DNA of 46,989 nucleotides, taken from contig NZ_BBJN01000017.1 in assembly GCF_000739555.1 (NCBI RefSeq), positions 1 to 46,989 of the forward strand, given 5' to 3'. Origin of the DNA: Halolamina rubra (GTDB lineage: Archaea; Halobacteriota; Halobacteria; Halobacteriales; Haloferacaceae). A program made the translations under genes and the position numbers. Shown here piece by piece: positions 26,448-34,184 of this stretch; within the stretch, counting starts at the first letter, position 1; every line of letters begins with the position of its first letter. The notes under the pieces are model-generated. The model was not told the DNA's origin. It did not search any database and saw nothing but the letters and a program-made list of their open reading frames with translations.

Positions 26448-27020
26448 TTAGGGCTTTACAGGCTGCTCCTGCCACCCCAACCGCTCCTTCACCAGTCGGA
26501 GCAGGTACCACAGGCCGGGCGCCCCATCGAGGACCCAGACCGCGCTCGCGATGGCGGTCAGCACCAACCCGATCAGGGTGCCGGTGGTGAGGTCGGTTGC
26601 GAGCAGGTACTCGACGATCGAGCGATCGACCTCCTCGTACGGACAGATGGCGAGTGGCCAGACGAGGTAGTTCACGCAGGTCGGCTGCCCGAGCAGGATC
26701 GTGTAGCCGTCAGCGAACACGTGGGCAAGCCAGCCGAACCCGAACGCGAAGACAGCCGTCCGCGTGCGCTCCGAGCGGCCACGACTCACTCGGTAGAGTA
26801 GGCCGGCGACGAGTCCAAGCACGAGCAGTGAGTGGGCGAGACTTCGCCCCGAGGGGAGGATCCCGACCGTCCAGGATAGCGGTTTGTCGACCAGGTCGGG
26901 GAACTGCGTGCCGATCGCGAGGGCGACCACGGCGATCCCTGTCGGCGGGCGTCGATGGCTGAGAAACGTGTACAGCCGGTAGGAGAGATAGCCAACCGCC
27001 GCGTGGCCCCACGGGAGCAT
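26448..27020 (-). CDS. YdjM-like membrane-bound metal-dependent hydrolase
   Basis: A 190-residue protein with about four or five helices. It carries the conserved polar pattern of the YdjM/DUF457 family: GHAAVGYLSY near the start, GTQFPDLVDKPL, RSLAHSLLVLG and GWLAHVFADG, whose His and Asp residues are presumed metal ligands inside the membrane. Substrate unknown; relatives are annotated as phospholipase-like or LexA-regulated membrane hydrolases. It stands alone on the minus strand. Confidence 0.82.
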   Translation of the reverse strand: MLPWGHAAVGYLSYRLYTFLSHRRPPTGIAVVALAIGTQFPDLVDKPLSWTVGILPSGRSLAHSLLVLGLVAGLLYRVSRGRSERTRTAVFAFGFGWLAHVFADGYTILLGQPTCVNYLVWPLAICPYEEVDRSIVEYLLATDLTTGTLIGLVLTAIASAVWVLDGAPGLWYLLRLVKERLGWQEQPVKP

Positions 27021-27104
27021 TCGCGTGTCAGTCCCCCTAGCGAACGGATAGGGGTGTCGACTTGGGAGCGGCCAACCGGGTGGGACAGCTCCCAGTCCCC
27101 GTCT

Positions 27105-27320
27105 TCACTCCTCTGCGAGCTTCGGGATCTCTGTCGTGGAACTCCCGTTCAGGATGAGTTTCCGGTACTCGTCGGCGATGTACTTCCGCAGGATCCGTTC
27201 CGCGTGCTCGTCGATCTCGACCGGCTGGCCATGCTGTTGCTCCAGCTCGTTCAAGATGCGCTCGTAGGCATGTGCGGCGTCGCTGTCGAGGCTGACGCTG
27301 ATCTCGCGGTGGTCGTTCAT
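27105..27320 (-). CDS. Small hypothetical protein (71 residues)
   Basis: A highly charged protein with haloarchaeal composition, starting MNDHREISVSLDSDAAHAY and predicted mostly helical after a short beta strand. The start has the look of a ribbon-helix-helix DNA-binding protein (REISVSL, then two helices), but the match is too weak to name. No toxin partner lies next to it. The 84-base gap downstream and the AT-rich stretch upstream (aaatatatcc on the minus strand) are consistent with an independent gene. Confidence 0.6.
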   Translation of the reverse strand: MNDHREISVSLDSDAAHAYERILNELEQQHGQPVEIDEHAERILRKYIADEYRKLILNGSSTTEIPKLAEE

Positions 27321-27479
27321 GCGAGGATATATTTTCTGTCAACGAAAAACCTTGCGGCAACATCCACCTCGATCTCGGGTTGGCGCCAGCAACGGCTGCA
27401 ACCTCGACGAGCGTCGCTCGCAATCCGCAGCACTGGTGAAGGCGATACTCTCAAGACGAAGATGGTCCACAACCCGACA

Positions 27480-27755
27480 ATGGCAACGGCTCGGCGCCAG
27501 CGGTTCGTCCGGGCGACCCTCGCGTGGTTGCTCGGCGCGACGCTCGTGCTCACGCTCCTGTCGAGCCTCAGCTACGAACTGGTGTTCGTCGTCTCGTTGA
27601 TCGGGCTGCTCGTCGTCGTTGAGCTCACGGCCCCGTTCCGCGTGACGCCGACGTGGCGCTCGCGACTGAAGTGGCTGATCGCGGCGGGACTCGCCGTGTT
27701 CGGCTACATCGTGATCAGGCGCATCCTCGAAATCCTCCCGCCGGGGGTGCTCTGA
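27480..27755 (+). CDS. Small membrane protein at the head of the MoxR operon
   Basis: A 91-residue protein with three hydrophobic segments: TLAWLLGATLVLTLLS, YELVFVVSLIGLLVVVELT and LKWLIAAGLAVFGYIVI. The longer open frame begins far upstream at 26955, antisense to the YdjM-like and 71-residue genes. I therefore start at the ATG at 27480, where the membrane protein begins (MATARRQRFVRAT). Its TGA stop touches the ATG of the DUF4350 gene (TGAATG), so the two are translationally coupled. No named family recognised. Confidence 0.72.
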   Translation: MATARRQRFVRATLAWLLGATLVLTLLSSLSYELVFVVSLIGLLVVVELTAPFRVTPTWRSRLKWLIAAGLAVFGYIVIRRILEILPPGVL

Positions 27756-28856
27756 ATGGCCGACTGGCTCCCCGAGGGCTGGTCGGTTCCCCAGCTCCTC
27801 CTCGTCGCTCTGGCCCTCACGATCGCGATTACCGGCGTCGTCGCCGCGGGCACGTCACAGACCGCCTTCAGTACGTACAACGCCGCGTGGGACGGCGCCA
27901 GCGATCTCCGTGAGGCGGCGAGCGACCAAGGCGCCGACCCCGTCGTCGCACTCAACACGACCGAGTACACCGACGCGGACCCGAACGGGACGATCGCGGT
28001 CGTCCTGTCGCCCGACGAGCCTTACTCCCAACAGGATCGCGAGCGACTCGCAGCGTTCGTCGAAGAAGGCGGAACACTCGTCGTCGCCGAGGACTACGGC
28101 CCCCACAGCACGCCACTTCTCGAGGCCGTCGGTGCTGAGACGCGATTCGACGGCGCGCCGCTCCGTGACGAGCAGGAGTACTACCGCTCGCCGGCACTCC
28201 CGGTCGCGACGAACGTCTCCACCCATCCCGAGACCGAGAACGTCGACCAACTCACGCTGAACCACGGGACGAGCCTGGCAGTCAACGACTCCGGGACCAA
28301 CACCACGGTGCTCGTCCGTTCGTCGGAGTTCGCCTACCTCGACACCGACCGCGACGGCGAACTCGACGACAACGAGACGCTCGCCAGCCGGCCCGTCGTA
28401 GTTCGAGAATCGGCCGGCGCGGGGACGGTGTACGTCGTCTCCGACCCGAGTATCTTCATCAACGCGATGCTTGAGCGGCCCGGGAACGCCCAGTTCGCGG
28501 CGAACCTCTTCGCCGATCACGAGGCGGCGATCCTCGACTACTCACACGTCACGGGCCAGCCCCCGCTTGCGGTCGCCCTGTTGACCCTCCAAAAGAGTCC
28601 GCTGTGGCAGGTTGTCGTCGCCAGTGTGGGCATCGGCGCGGTCGTTTGGGGGCGTCGCCTTCGACGACTCCAAGACACCGTCCTGGACCGGCTCGGTCAT
28701 GAGCCACCGGAAGCCCGGCTCGCCCTCGCCGACGCCAGCCCCGACGAGGTCGTCGCGTACCTGCAGCGACGACATCCTGACTGGGACGAGCAGCGACTCC
28801 GCCGTGTGATGCGAGGTGTTATACGGACTGACGAATCAACAGAGAGCAATGACTGA
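27756..28856 (+). CDS. DUF4350 domain protein
   Basis: A 366-residue protein. N-terminal helix (LLLVALALTIAITGVVAAG), then a DUF4350 domain: ERLAAFVEEGGTLVVAEDYG is the characteristic glutamine-amidotransferase-like beta-strand and turn. After GAGTVYVVSDPSIFINAML come a second helix (VVVASVGIGAVVWGRRL) and a helical cytoplasmic tail. Families of this kind are common beside MoxR ATPases and DUF58 proteins in archaea and bacteria; biochemical function is unknown. It overlaps the moxR gene by 8 bases. Confidence 0.85.
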   Translation: MADWLPEGWSVPQLLLVALALTIAITGVVAAGTSQTAFSTYNAAWDGASDLREAASDQGADPVVALNTTEYTDADPNGTIAVVLSPDEPYSQQDRERLAAFVEEGGTLVVAEDYGPHSTPLLEAVGAETRFDGAPLRDEQEYYRSPALPVATNVSTHPETENVDQLTLNHGTSLAVNDSGTNTTVLVRSSEFAYLDTDRDGELDDNETLASRPVVVRESAGAGTVYVVSDPSIFINAMLERPGNAQFAANLFADHEAAILDYSHVTGQPPLAVALLTLQKSPLWQVVVASVGIGAVVWGRRLRRLQDTVLDRLGHEPPEARLALADASPDEVVAYLQRRHPDWDEQRLRRVMRGVIRTDESTESND

Positions 28857-29835
28857 TCCGGCCGCGTTCCACGACGCCGTGCGGGATGAGGCCAGCGCGG
28901 TGTTGATCGGCAACGAGGAGATCCTCGAGGGGCTCTCGATCGCGGCGCTGACACGGGGACACGTCCTGTTGGAGGGCGTCCCCGGCGTCGCGAAGACGAC
29001 CATCGCGAACCTGTTCGCGCGGGCCTCCGGCCTCGAGTACAACCGCATCCAGATGACGCCGGACATCCTTCCCGCGGACATCACGGGCACCCACATCTAC
29101 CGGGAGCCCACCGGCGAGTTCGAACTCCAGCGCGGCCCCGTGTTCGCCAACGTCGTCGTCGCCGACGAGATCAACCGCGCGACGCCGAAAACCCAGAGCG
29201 CCCTGCTCGAAGCGATGCAGGAGGGGACCGTCACGATCGAGGGGGATACGCTTTCGCTGCCGACGCCGTTCATGGTGATCGCGACCCAGAACCCGATCGA
29301 GATGGAGGGGACGTTCGCGCTACCGGAGGCCCAGCGCGACCGCTTCCAGCTCAAACTCACCGTCGACCTGCCCGACCGGGAGATGGAACGCGACCTGTTC
29401 GACCGCTTCGACGACCAGCCGGATATCGGCCCGTCGAGCGTCAGCCAGGTCGTCTCTCCCGAGGATCTCGAGGCAGCCCGCGCGGCCGTCGCAGAGACCC
29501 ACGTCGCCGACCCCGTGCGAGAGTACATCCTCGACCTCGTCCGGGCGACGCGGGACTCCCCGGACATCGAGTACGGTGCGTCACCACGGGCGACGATCGC
29601 CTTCCTGAACGCCGGCAAGGCGGCGGCGGCCATCGACGGCCGCTCGTACGTGATCCCGGACGACATCAAGCAACTCGCCCAACCAGTGCTTCGCCACCGA
29701 CTCGTGCTTAGCACGGACGCCGAACTCGGTGGCGAGAGCGTTGACGACCTGATCTCGGAGCTACTCGACTCCGTCCCGGTTCCCGAGGAAGCAACTCGCG
29801 AAGGAGCAGTCGCCGACCAACCCGCGGACAGCTAG
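28849..29835 (+). CDS. MoxR-type AAA+ ATPase
   Basis: A 328-residue ATPase. Walker A GVPGVAKTT is near residue 44, Walker B with the following motif VVVADEINRATPKTQSALLE near 100, and the sensor region IATQNPIEMEGTFALPEAQR near 140, followed by the lid domain. I use the ATG at 28849, which lies within the end of the DUF4350 gene (ATGACTGA); an earlier start at 28816 is less likely. MoxR proteins act as chaperones that remodel or metallate partner proteins containing vWA domains. The partner here is probably the DUF58 protein at 31293-32729. It ends on a CTAG shared with the next minus-strand gene. Confidence 0.93.
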   Translation: MTDPAAFHDAVRDEASAVLIGNEEILEGLSIAALTRGHVLLEGVPGVAKTTIANLFARASGLEYNRIQMTPDILPADITGTHIYREPTGEFELQRGPVFANVVVADEINRATPKTQSALLEAMQEGTVTIEGDTLSLPTPFMVIATQNPIEMEGTFALPEAQRDRFQLKLTVDLPDREMERDLFDRFDDQPDIGPSSVSQVVSPEDLEAARAAVAETHVADPVREYILDLVRATRDSPDIEYGASPRATIAFLNAGKAAAAIDGRSYVIPDDIKQLAQPVLRHRLVLSTDAELGGESVDDLISELLDSVPVPEEATREGAVADQPADS

Positions 29836-30767
29836 CTGTCGGGCTCCTCCCCGTCCGTCTCGACTGTGCCCGTCGCCGCTGTCTCGTCCGTTTCCTCCTC
29901 GCCCTCGTCCATGTCCCAGCGACAGGTCAGGACGAGGTCGTCGTCGCTGCGTGTCGTTTCGAGTCGAACCGGCTGGTCGAGCCCGTCTGCTAGCGCGACC
30001 GCGAGCAGCGACCCGAGCGGGTTGTCCACTGCCTCAGCATCAGCGTACACCGCACCGGTAAGCGCGACCGTCACGCGGCCGGCGTCGCCGTCGACCGCCA
30101 CCTCGGCGGTCTCGGCGAGTTCGAACCCTTCGATCAGCGCGTCGGCGACCTGCTCGGCGATTGGTCTCGGAGCCGTCCCGAGCGAACCGGTCAGCGAACG
30201 CTCGAACTCGCGGAACAGCGTCCCGCCGGTCGGGACGAACGATGCCCCCCGTTCGGCATCGCGGTCGCCGACGACCAACGGTCGCTCGAGGGCCGCCTCG
30301 TCCGGAATCTCGTACTCGCTGTGCTGCGGGACGAACAACCTGGCCGGCGGCTCTCCCTCGACGGGGACGTACACCCACGTCGGTTCGAGGCCCAACTGCC
30401 CAGTGAGATCGCCGAGGCTGTCGGCCTGGGCGGCGTAGATCCGCTCGCCGGTTTCGGCGGCGACGAATCGCTCGGGCGTGAGGTAGCGGGTGAGGACGGC
30501 GCCGAAGACGCCGATGGCGCCCAGCACGAACAGCACCTCCCGCGCCGCGGGGAACACCAGCCCACCAGCGACGGCGACGGCGCCGACGGCGCCCAGGCCG
30601 AGTGCGGTCCGGCGATAGCTCGCCTGCCGGGCACGCGCGTACTCGTGGCGAAGCCGTTCGTTCTCGCTGCGGAGCAGGTCGACCTGGGCGCGGAGGTCCT
30701 CGATGCGCTCGGTCGCCTGTTCGTCGTCACCGTCCACTACCGCCTCCCGCGGCTGTGTCTCACTCAT
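29832..30767 (-). CDS. Coiled-coil membrane protein of the MoxR cluster
   Basis: A 311-residue protein. A heptad-like helix near residues 20-48 (RIEDLRAQVDLLRSENERLR) is followed by two close helices (ALGLGAVGAVAVAGGLVFP, VLFVLGAIGVFGAVLTRYL). The rest, about 200 residues, is soluble and acidic and ends in a Glu/Asp tail. No named family is certain; members next to DUF58 genes are annotated as uncharacterised haloarchaeal proteins. Its start overlaps the preceding gene by 8 bases and its stop overlaps the moxR stop, so it belongs to the minus-strand arm of the cluster with the DUF58 gene. Confidence 0.75.
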   Translation of the reverse strand: MSETQPREAVVDGDDEQATERIEDLRAQVDLLRSENERLRHEYARARQASYRRTALGLGAVGAVAVAGGLVFPAAREVLFVLGAIGVFGAVLTRYLTPERFVAAETGERIYAAQADSLGDLTGQLGLEPTWVYVPVEGEPPARLFVPQHSEYEIPDEAALERPLVVGDRDAERGASFVPTGGTLFREFERSLTGSLGTAPRPIAEQVADALIEGFELAETAEVAVDGDAGRVTVALTGAVYADAEAVDNPLGSLLAVALADGLDQPVRLETTRSDDDLVLTCRWDMDEGEEETDETAATGTVETDGEEPDS

Positions 30768-31233
30768 CGATCAGCCCCAGCGTGAGTAGTTCGTACCTGT
30801 GGATGCCGTACCCGACGAACGCCAGCCCGCCGATACTGACAGCGGCCACTGCCAGCAGCCCGTCGAGTGTCGCTCGGGCGACGACGAACGTCCCGACTGC
30901 GGCAGCGACGCTTGCCAGATAGATCCCGGCCGGCCGCGCGCCGTGTGACTCGTACGTGGCTGCGAGCGGGAAACTTGCGAGCACCAGTGCCGACGGCATC
31001 GGTGCCAGCCCGACGACGTCGCCAACGCCGAGCAGGCCGATGATCCCGGCGACGAACGCCAACACTGGCCCACCAAGGACGAGCCCGAGTGCCGGAACCA
31101 CCGCGAGCGCTGCGGCGGTCGGCCCGCCCAGCAGCGCAAACCCGACTGCCGTAACACCGATCGCCGCCGATGTGGGGGAGTTCCCCAGCACCTCGCGACC
31201 GCGGGGCGCGACGACGAGCGGTGGTTCTCCCAT
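30760..31233 (-). CDS. Integral membrane protein of the MoxR cluster
   Basis: A 157-residue protein with five or six hydrophobic helices (for example AAIGVTAVGFALLGGP, LALVPALGLVLGGPVLAF-like, AGIIGLLGVGDVV, AVGTFVVARATLDGLLAVAA). I start at the ATG at 31233 (MGEPPLVVAPRGREVLG); the frame extends to 31281, but that part is not hydrophobic and crosses the intergenic gap. Probably the DUF7519-type haloarchaeal partner of DUF58 proteins, from memory and unverified. It lies 59 bases downstream of the DUF58 gene. Confidence 0.75.
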   Translation of the reverse strand: MGEPPLVVAPRGREVLGNSPTSAAIGVTAVGFALLGGPTAAALAVVPALGLVLGGPVLAFVAGIIGLLGVGDVVGLAPMPSALVLASFPLAATYESHGARPAGIYLASVAAAVGTFVVARATLDGLLAVAAVSIGGLAFVGYGIHRYELLTLGLIDE

Positions 31234-31292
31234 TGGGCCAACTGTTCGGGTACATCCATTTGAAGATACTGAAACGACCACCCCTCACCGTT

Positions 31293-32729
31293 TCAGGACT
31301 GCCGAGCGCGTCGTCGCGCGGCCAGGAGGGCGTCGAGGCGGTCACCCGGCCCGACTTCGTACACTTCTGTCCGCGGGGTCCGGGCGACCGTGCGGCGGAA
31401 CGACTCGAAGTCGGCGTAGCGGTCGTAGGCCGCGCTCACGTCGTCCATCGCGCCGGCGTCGAACAGCACCCGCGGGGTGAGAAACAGCGAGAGGTGGCCA
31501 CCCTCGTTCGCGACCAGCGAGGCGATGTCCTGGAGGCGGTTCCGCCCCGTGTCCGCGGTCAGCAGCACGAGCCAGACGTCCCCGCTCGTCTCGGCGAGGA
31601 GTTGCCGAATCGCCCGGAACAGGGGATCCGAGTCGATGCGGTGGACGTACGCATCCGTGTCGGCGAGGAACGGAGCAACCGTCTGCGCGAACGCGGAGTC
31701 GTCGTTCGAAAGCGTACGGGCCGCCGACCACGTCGCATCGGGTCGGCTGAGTCGGTCGCTCGTGGCGTCGACGGCGCCACCCTCGGCCTGGGTGGGTGCC
31801 AGATCGTGGAGGGCGTTCCGGACGTGGCGATACCCGCGGGCGGAACTCGTCGGGCGGCGACGGACCGTGATCCCGCCGTCTCCGATCGCGTACAAGCCCA
31901 GCGGGTCGTCGAAGGATTCGGCGGCTCGCGCGTAACCAAGCCCCACCTCCCGCGCGTAGTCGAGCATCGTCTGGCCGTCTGGCCCGTAATCCATCGTGTG
32001 CCGATGGTCGACCGCGATGACGGTCTGCCGGCTGGTCTCGGTCTCGAACTCCCGGATGTGGGGAGCCTGCAGCCGGGCGGTTGCCTTCCAGTCGATCTGG
32101 TTCAGGGCGTCGCCCGTGACGTACTGGCGGATCTCTTCCGGGACCAACCCAGCGGCCCCACTCCCGGCCGGATGTTCGCCGTAGGCGTCGATCCGGTCGC
32201 CGCCCTGGCCGACGTGGAGGTTGCGCGGCCGGCGTGGGTCGATCCGGACGGACTGGTCGGGATCGTGTGGAACCGATTCGGTCACGGTGTCACGCCTGTT
32301 CGCAAGCGTGACTGTGGCCGGGGGGAACGCGAACTCGCCGGCCACGGGAAACGAACACGAGAACGTCGTCGACGCCGCGGTCTCGCCCGGTTCGAGTGTC
32401 AGTGTCGGGGACCCATCCCCGTACTCGGCGCCGGGCGGGAGATCGATCGCGACCTCGATGGCCGTGTCGACCGGCCCTGTGAGCGTGGCGTCGACGGTGA
32501 CCGAGAGCGGTTCGTCGACGATCGCGGCGGTCCGGACCGGACTGACGTCGACGTCGAGCCGCTCGGTCGCTTGCTCGAACGATCGGAGGGCGGTGTACTG
32601 CTCCACGAGCAGCCAACAGCCCAGTACGATCCCGCCCAGCACCGCGACCGGGGCTTTGGCGAGGACTCCCACCCCCACGAGCACGGTGCCTGCCGTGCCG
32701 ATCTGCAGGAATCGCGGGGTGGGACGCAT
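31293..32729 (-). CDS. DUF58 domain protein (vWA-like, MoxR partner)
   Basis: A 478-residue protein. Two N-terminal helices (AGTVLVGVGVLAKAPVAVLG and LGCWLLVEQYTALRSF) precede a beta-rich region with a transglutaminase-independent Ig-like fold. The DUF58 core follows: NQIDWKATARLQAPHIREFE near residue 215, then ETSRQTVIAVDHRHTM, where the vWA-like domain begins. Start set at the ATG at 32729 (MRPTPRF); the open frame reaches 32858 across the promoter region. DUF58 proteins are the usual substrates of MoxR ATPases. It heads the minus-strand arm and faces the small membrane peptide gene. Confidence 0.9.
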   Translation of the reverse strand: MRPTPRFLQIGTAGTVLVGVGVLAKAPVAVLGGIVLGCWLLVEQYTALRSFEQATERLDVDVSPVRTAAIVDEPLSVTVDATLTGPVDTAIEVAIDLPPGAEYGDGSPTLTLEPGETAASTTFSCSFPVAGEFAFPPATVTLANRRDTVTESVPHDPDQSVRIDPRRPRNLHVGQGGDRIDAYGEHPAGSGAAGLVPEEIRQYVTGDALNQIDWKATARLQAPHIREFETETSRQTVIAVDHRHTMDYGPDGQTMLDYAREVGLGYARAAESFDDPLGLYAIGDGGITVRRRPTSSARGYRHVRNALHDLAPTQAEGGAVDATSDRLSRPDATWSAARTLSNDDSAFAQTVAPFLADTDAYVHRIDSDPLFRAIRQLLAETSGDVWLVLLTADTGRNRLQDIASLVANEGGHLSLFLTPRVLFDAGAMDDVSAAYDRYADFESFRRTVARTPRTEVYEVGPGDRLDALLAARRRARQS

Positions 32730-32813
32730 ACAACGAGCATGGACGATGCCGCAGTTCAACTTCTGGCTTGATTGAAACGCTCTATCGAAGATGAGCCGAA
32801 CCACGATAGAACA

Positions 32814-32820
32814 ATTTATG
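32814..32820 (+). promoter_or_regulatory. TATA-like element for the 30-residue peptide
   Basis: The sequence atttatg lies about 35 bases before the ATG at 32852, placing transcription start some 8 bases before the start codon. It supports the small gene below. Confidence 0.45.
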
Positions 32821-32851
32821 GTAGGTGGTACCAAACGCTCGTGTATCGCAA

Positions 32852-32944
32852 ATGTCACGAGAAGGCCGAATCCTCATGGTCACGTTCGTGTTTCTGGCGA
32901 TGCTGGGGCTCTCGACGTTCCTGCTGTTCCGGTTCGCGGGCTGA
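32852..32944 (+). CDS. 30-residue single-span membrane peptide
   Basis: The frame encodes MSREGRILMV, then TFVFLAMLGLSTFLLFRFAG and a TGA. A charged N-terminus of six residues is followed by one hydrophobic helix of about 20, a good size to span the membrane. A TATA-like element lies upstream and haloarchaeal codon use is normal. It is alone on the plus strand between the divergent DUF58 gene and the convergent TrkA_C gene. Function unknown; it could be a regulator or a small subunit of either neighbour. Confidence 0.55.
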   Translation: MSREGRILMVTFVFLAMLGLSTFLLFRFAG

Positions 32945-32993
32945 GCCCCCCACGAGCGTGCCACCCGCCGCGGACGCAGGATCGCCGTTCTCG

Positions 32994-34184
32994 CTAGCGA
33001 CTGTTCGCCCGCTCCTCCAGCCCGCGCAGCACGTCCGGGCGCCCGATCGCGTACACCGAGTCGCCCGACTCGAGCACGCGCTCGCGATCCGGGAGCGCGT
33101 CGATGGCGCCCGTCCCGCGCCGCACCGCGACGACCGCCGACTCCAGGTCGCCGACGGTCGTTCCGACCAGCGGGCTCCCCGCCGGAACCTGCACCACGCC
33201 GAGCGTCTCGTCGACGCTCCGCAGCAGCGACGCGAACTCCTGGTCGGCCCGCGCGCTCACGGGCAGCGTCACCAGCCGGTAGCGCTCGTCGGGCGACAGC
33301 GCCGCGGCGTCGGTCTCGTCGACGACCAGCGTCACCGACTCGCCCGCGGTCGCGCGCAGCTCCGCGGTCGTCACGCGGCGCGGTGACGACGGCGCCTCTT
33401 CGGCATCGCCCTCGGTCGTGGCGGTCGCGTTCGGCGTTGTCCACACCTGCACGATGTCGCCCGGGCCGGCGTCGCTCGCGGGGTCGGCCTCGACGGCGAT
33501 GGCGCAGGTGCCGGGCCCCAGCGTGGGGCCGATCCCCGCCAGCCGCGAGCCGAGCGCGAGATACGTCACCGTCCCGTCGGCGGCGAGTTCGGCGTCGACG
33601 TAGCCGACGCCGTAGTCCTCCTTCAGCCGGGTCACCAGCCGCTCGCGGAGCGTCTCGGGGTTCGAGCGGGGGAACAGTAGCGTCTTCCCGCCGAGCTCGG
33701 CTTTCACCTCCGCGGGGACGGGGTCGTGGCTCTGCATGTCCTCGATCGCGTCGGCGGCGGGAAGCTCCACGGCTGAGAGGCGGGCGACGCCCCGCAGCGC
33801 GCGCCCGACGCTGGCGTTGACCTCGCGGGCGCCCGTCGCGCTTGCCAGATCCGTCCGGAGCGCGTCGCCGAGCCGGCGGCCGGGGACGGTCGCGACGAAC
33901 GCTACGAGCAGCGTGAGCAGGTCGACGCCGACCCCGGCCGCGTCGAAGGGGTCGGTCCCGGGCGTGCCGATAACCCGGCCCAGCAGCCCCACGGTGTTGA
34001 GGTAGAGCGCGACGGCCGCGACGCCGAACAGCGCGGCCAGCCCCCGCGGGATCGGCTCCCGGAAGTACCAGCGGTAGGCGAGCGCGGCCGTCCCCGACAC
34101 CAGGAAAGCGAGCACGGAGAGCCCGAACAGCTGGCCCAGCGCCGGGAGGAGCTCGACCTCCCCGAGCAGCATCTGGAGGATCAC
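32994..34184 (-). CDS. TrkA_C domain membrane protein, paralogue 2
   Basis: A 396-residue protein. Three N-terminal helices (FGLSVLAFLVSGTAALAY, GLAALFGVAAVALYLNTVGL, LLTLLVAFVATVPG), then about 160 residues of soluble sequence. A C-terminal TrkA_C (RCK_C) domain is recognised from SLLRSVDETLGVVQVPAGSPLVGTTVGDL with ESGDSVYAIGRPDVLRGL. There is no pore loop and no NAD-binding RCK_N domain. TrkA_C domains bind small ligands and control potassium transport; this protein may be a membrane-held sensor. It begins inside the end of its paralogue (4-base overlap), so both are made from one transcript. Confidence 0.82.
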   Translation of the reverse strand: MILQMLLGEVELLPALGQLFGLSVLAFLVSGTAALAYRWYFREPIPRGLAALFGVAAVALYLNTVGLLGRVIGTPGTDPFDAAGVGVDLLTLLVAFVATVPGRRLGDALRTDLASATGAREVNASVGRALRGVARLSAVELPAADAIEDMQSHDPVPAEVKAELGGKTLLFPRSNPETLRERLVTRLKEDYGVGYVDAELAADGTVTYLALGSRLAGIGPTLGPGTCAIAVEADPASDAGPGDIVQVWTTPNATATTEGDAEEAPSSPRRVTTAELRATAGESVTLVVDETDAAALSPDERYRLVTLPVSARADQEFASLLRSVDETLGVVQVPAGSPLVGTTVGDLESAVVAVRRGTGAIDALPDRERVLESGDSVYAIGRPDVLRGLEERANSR

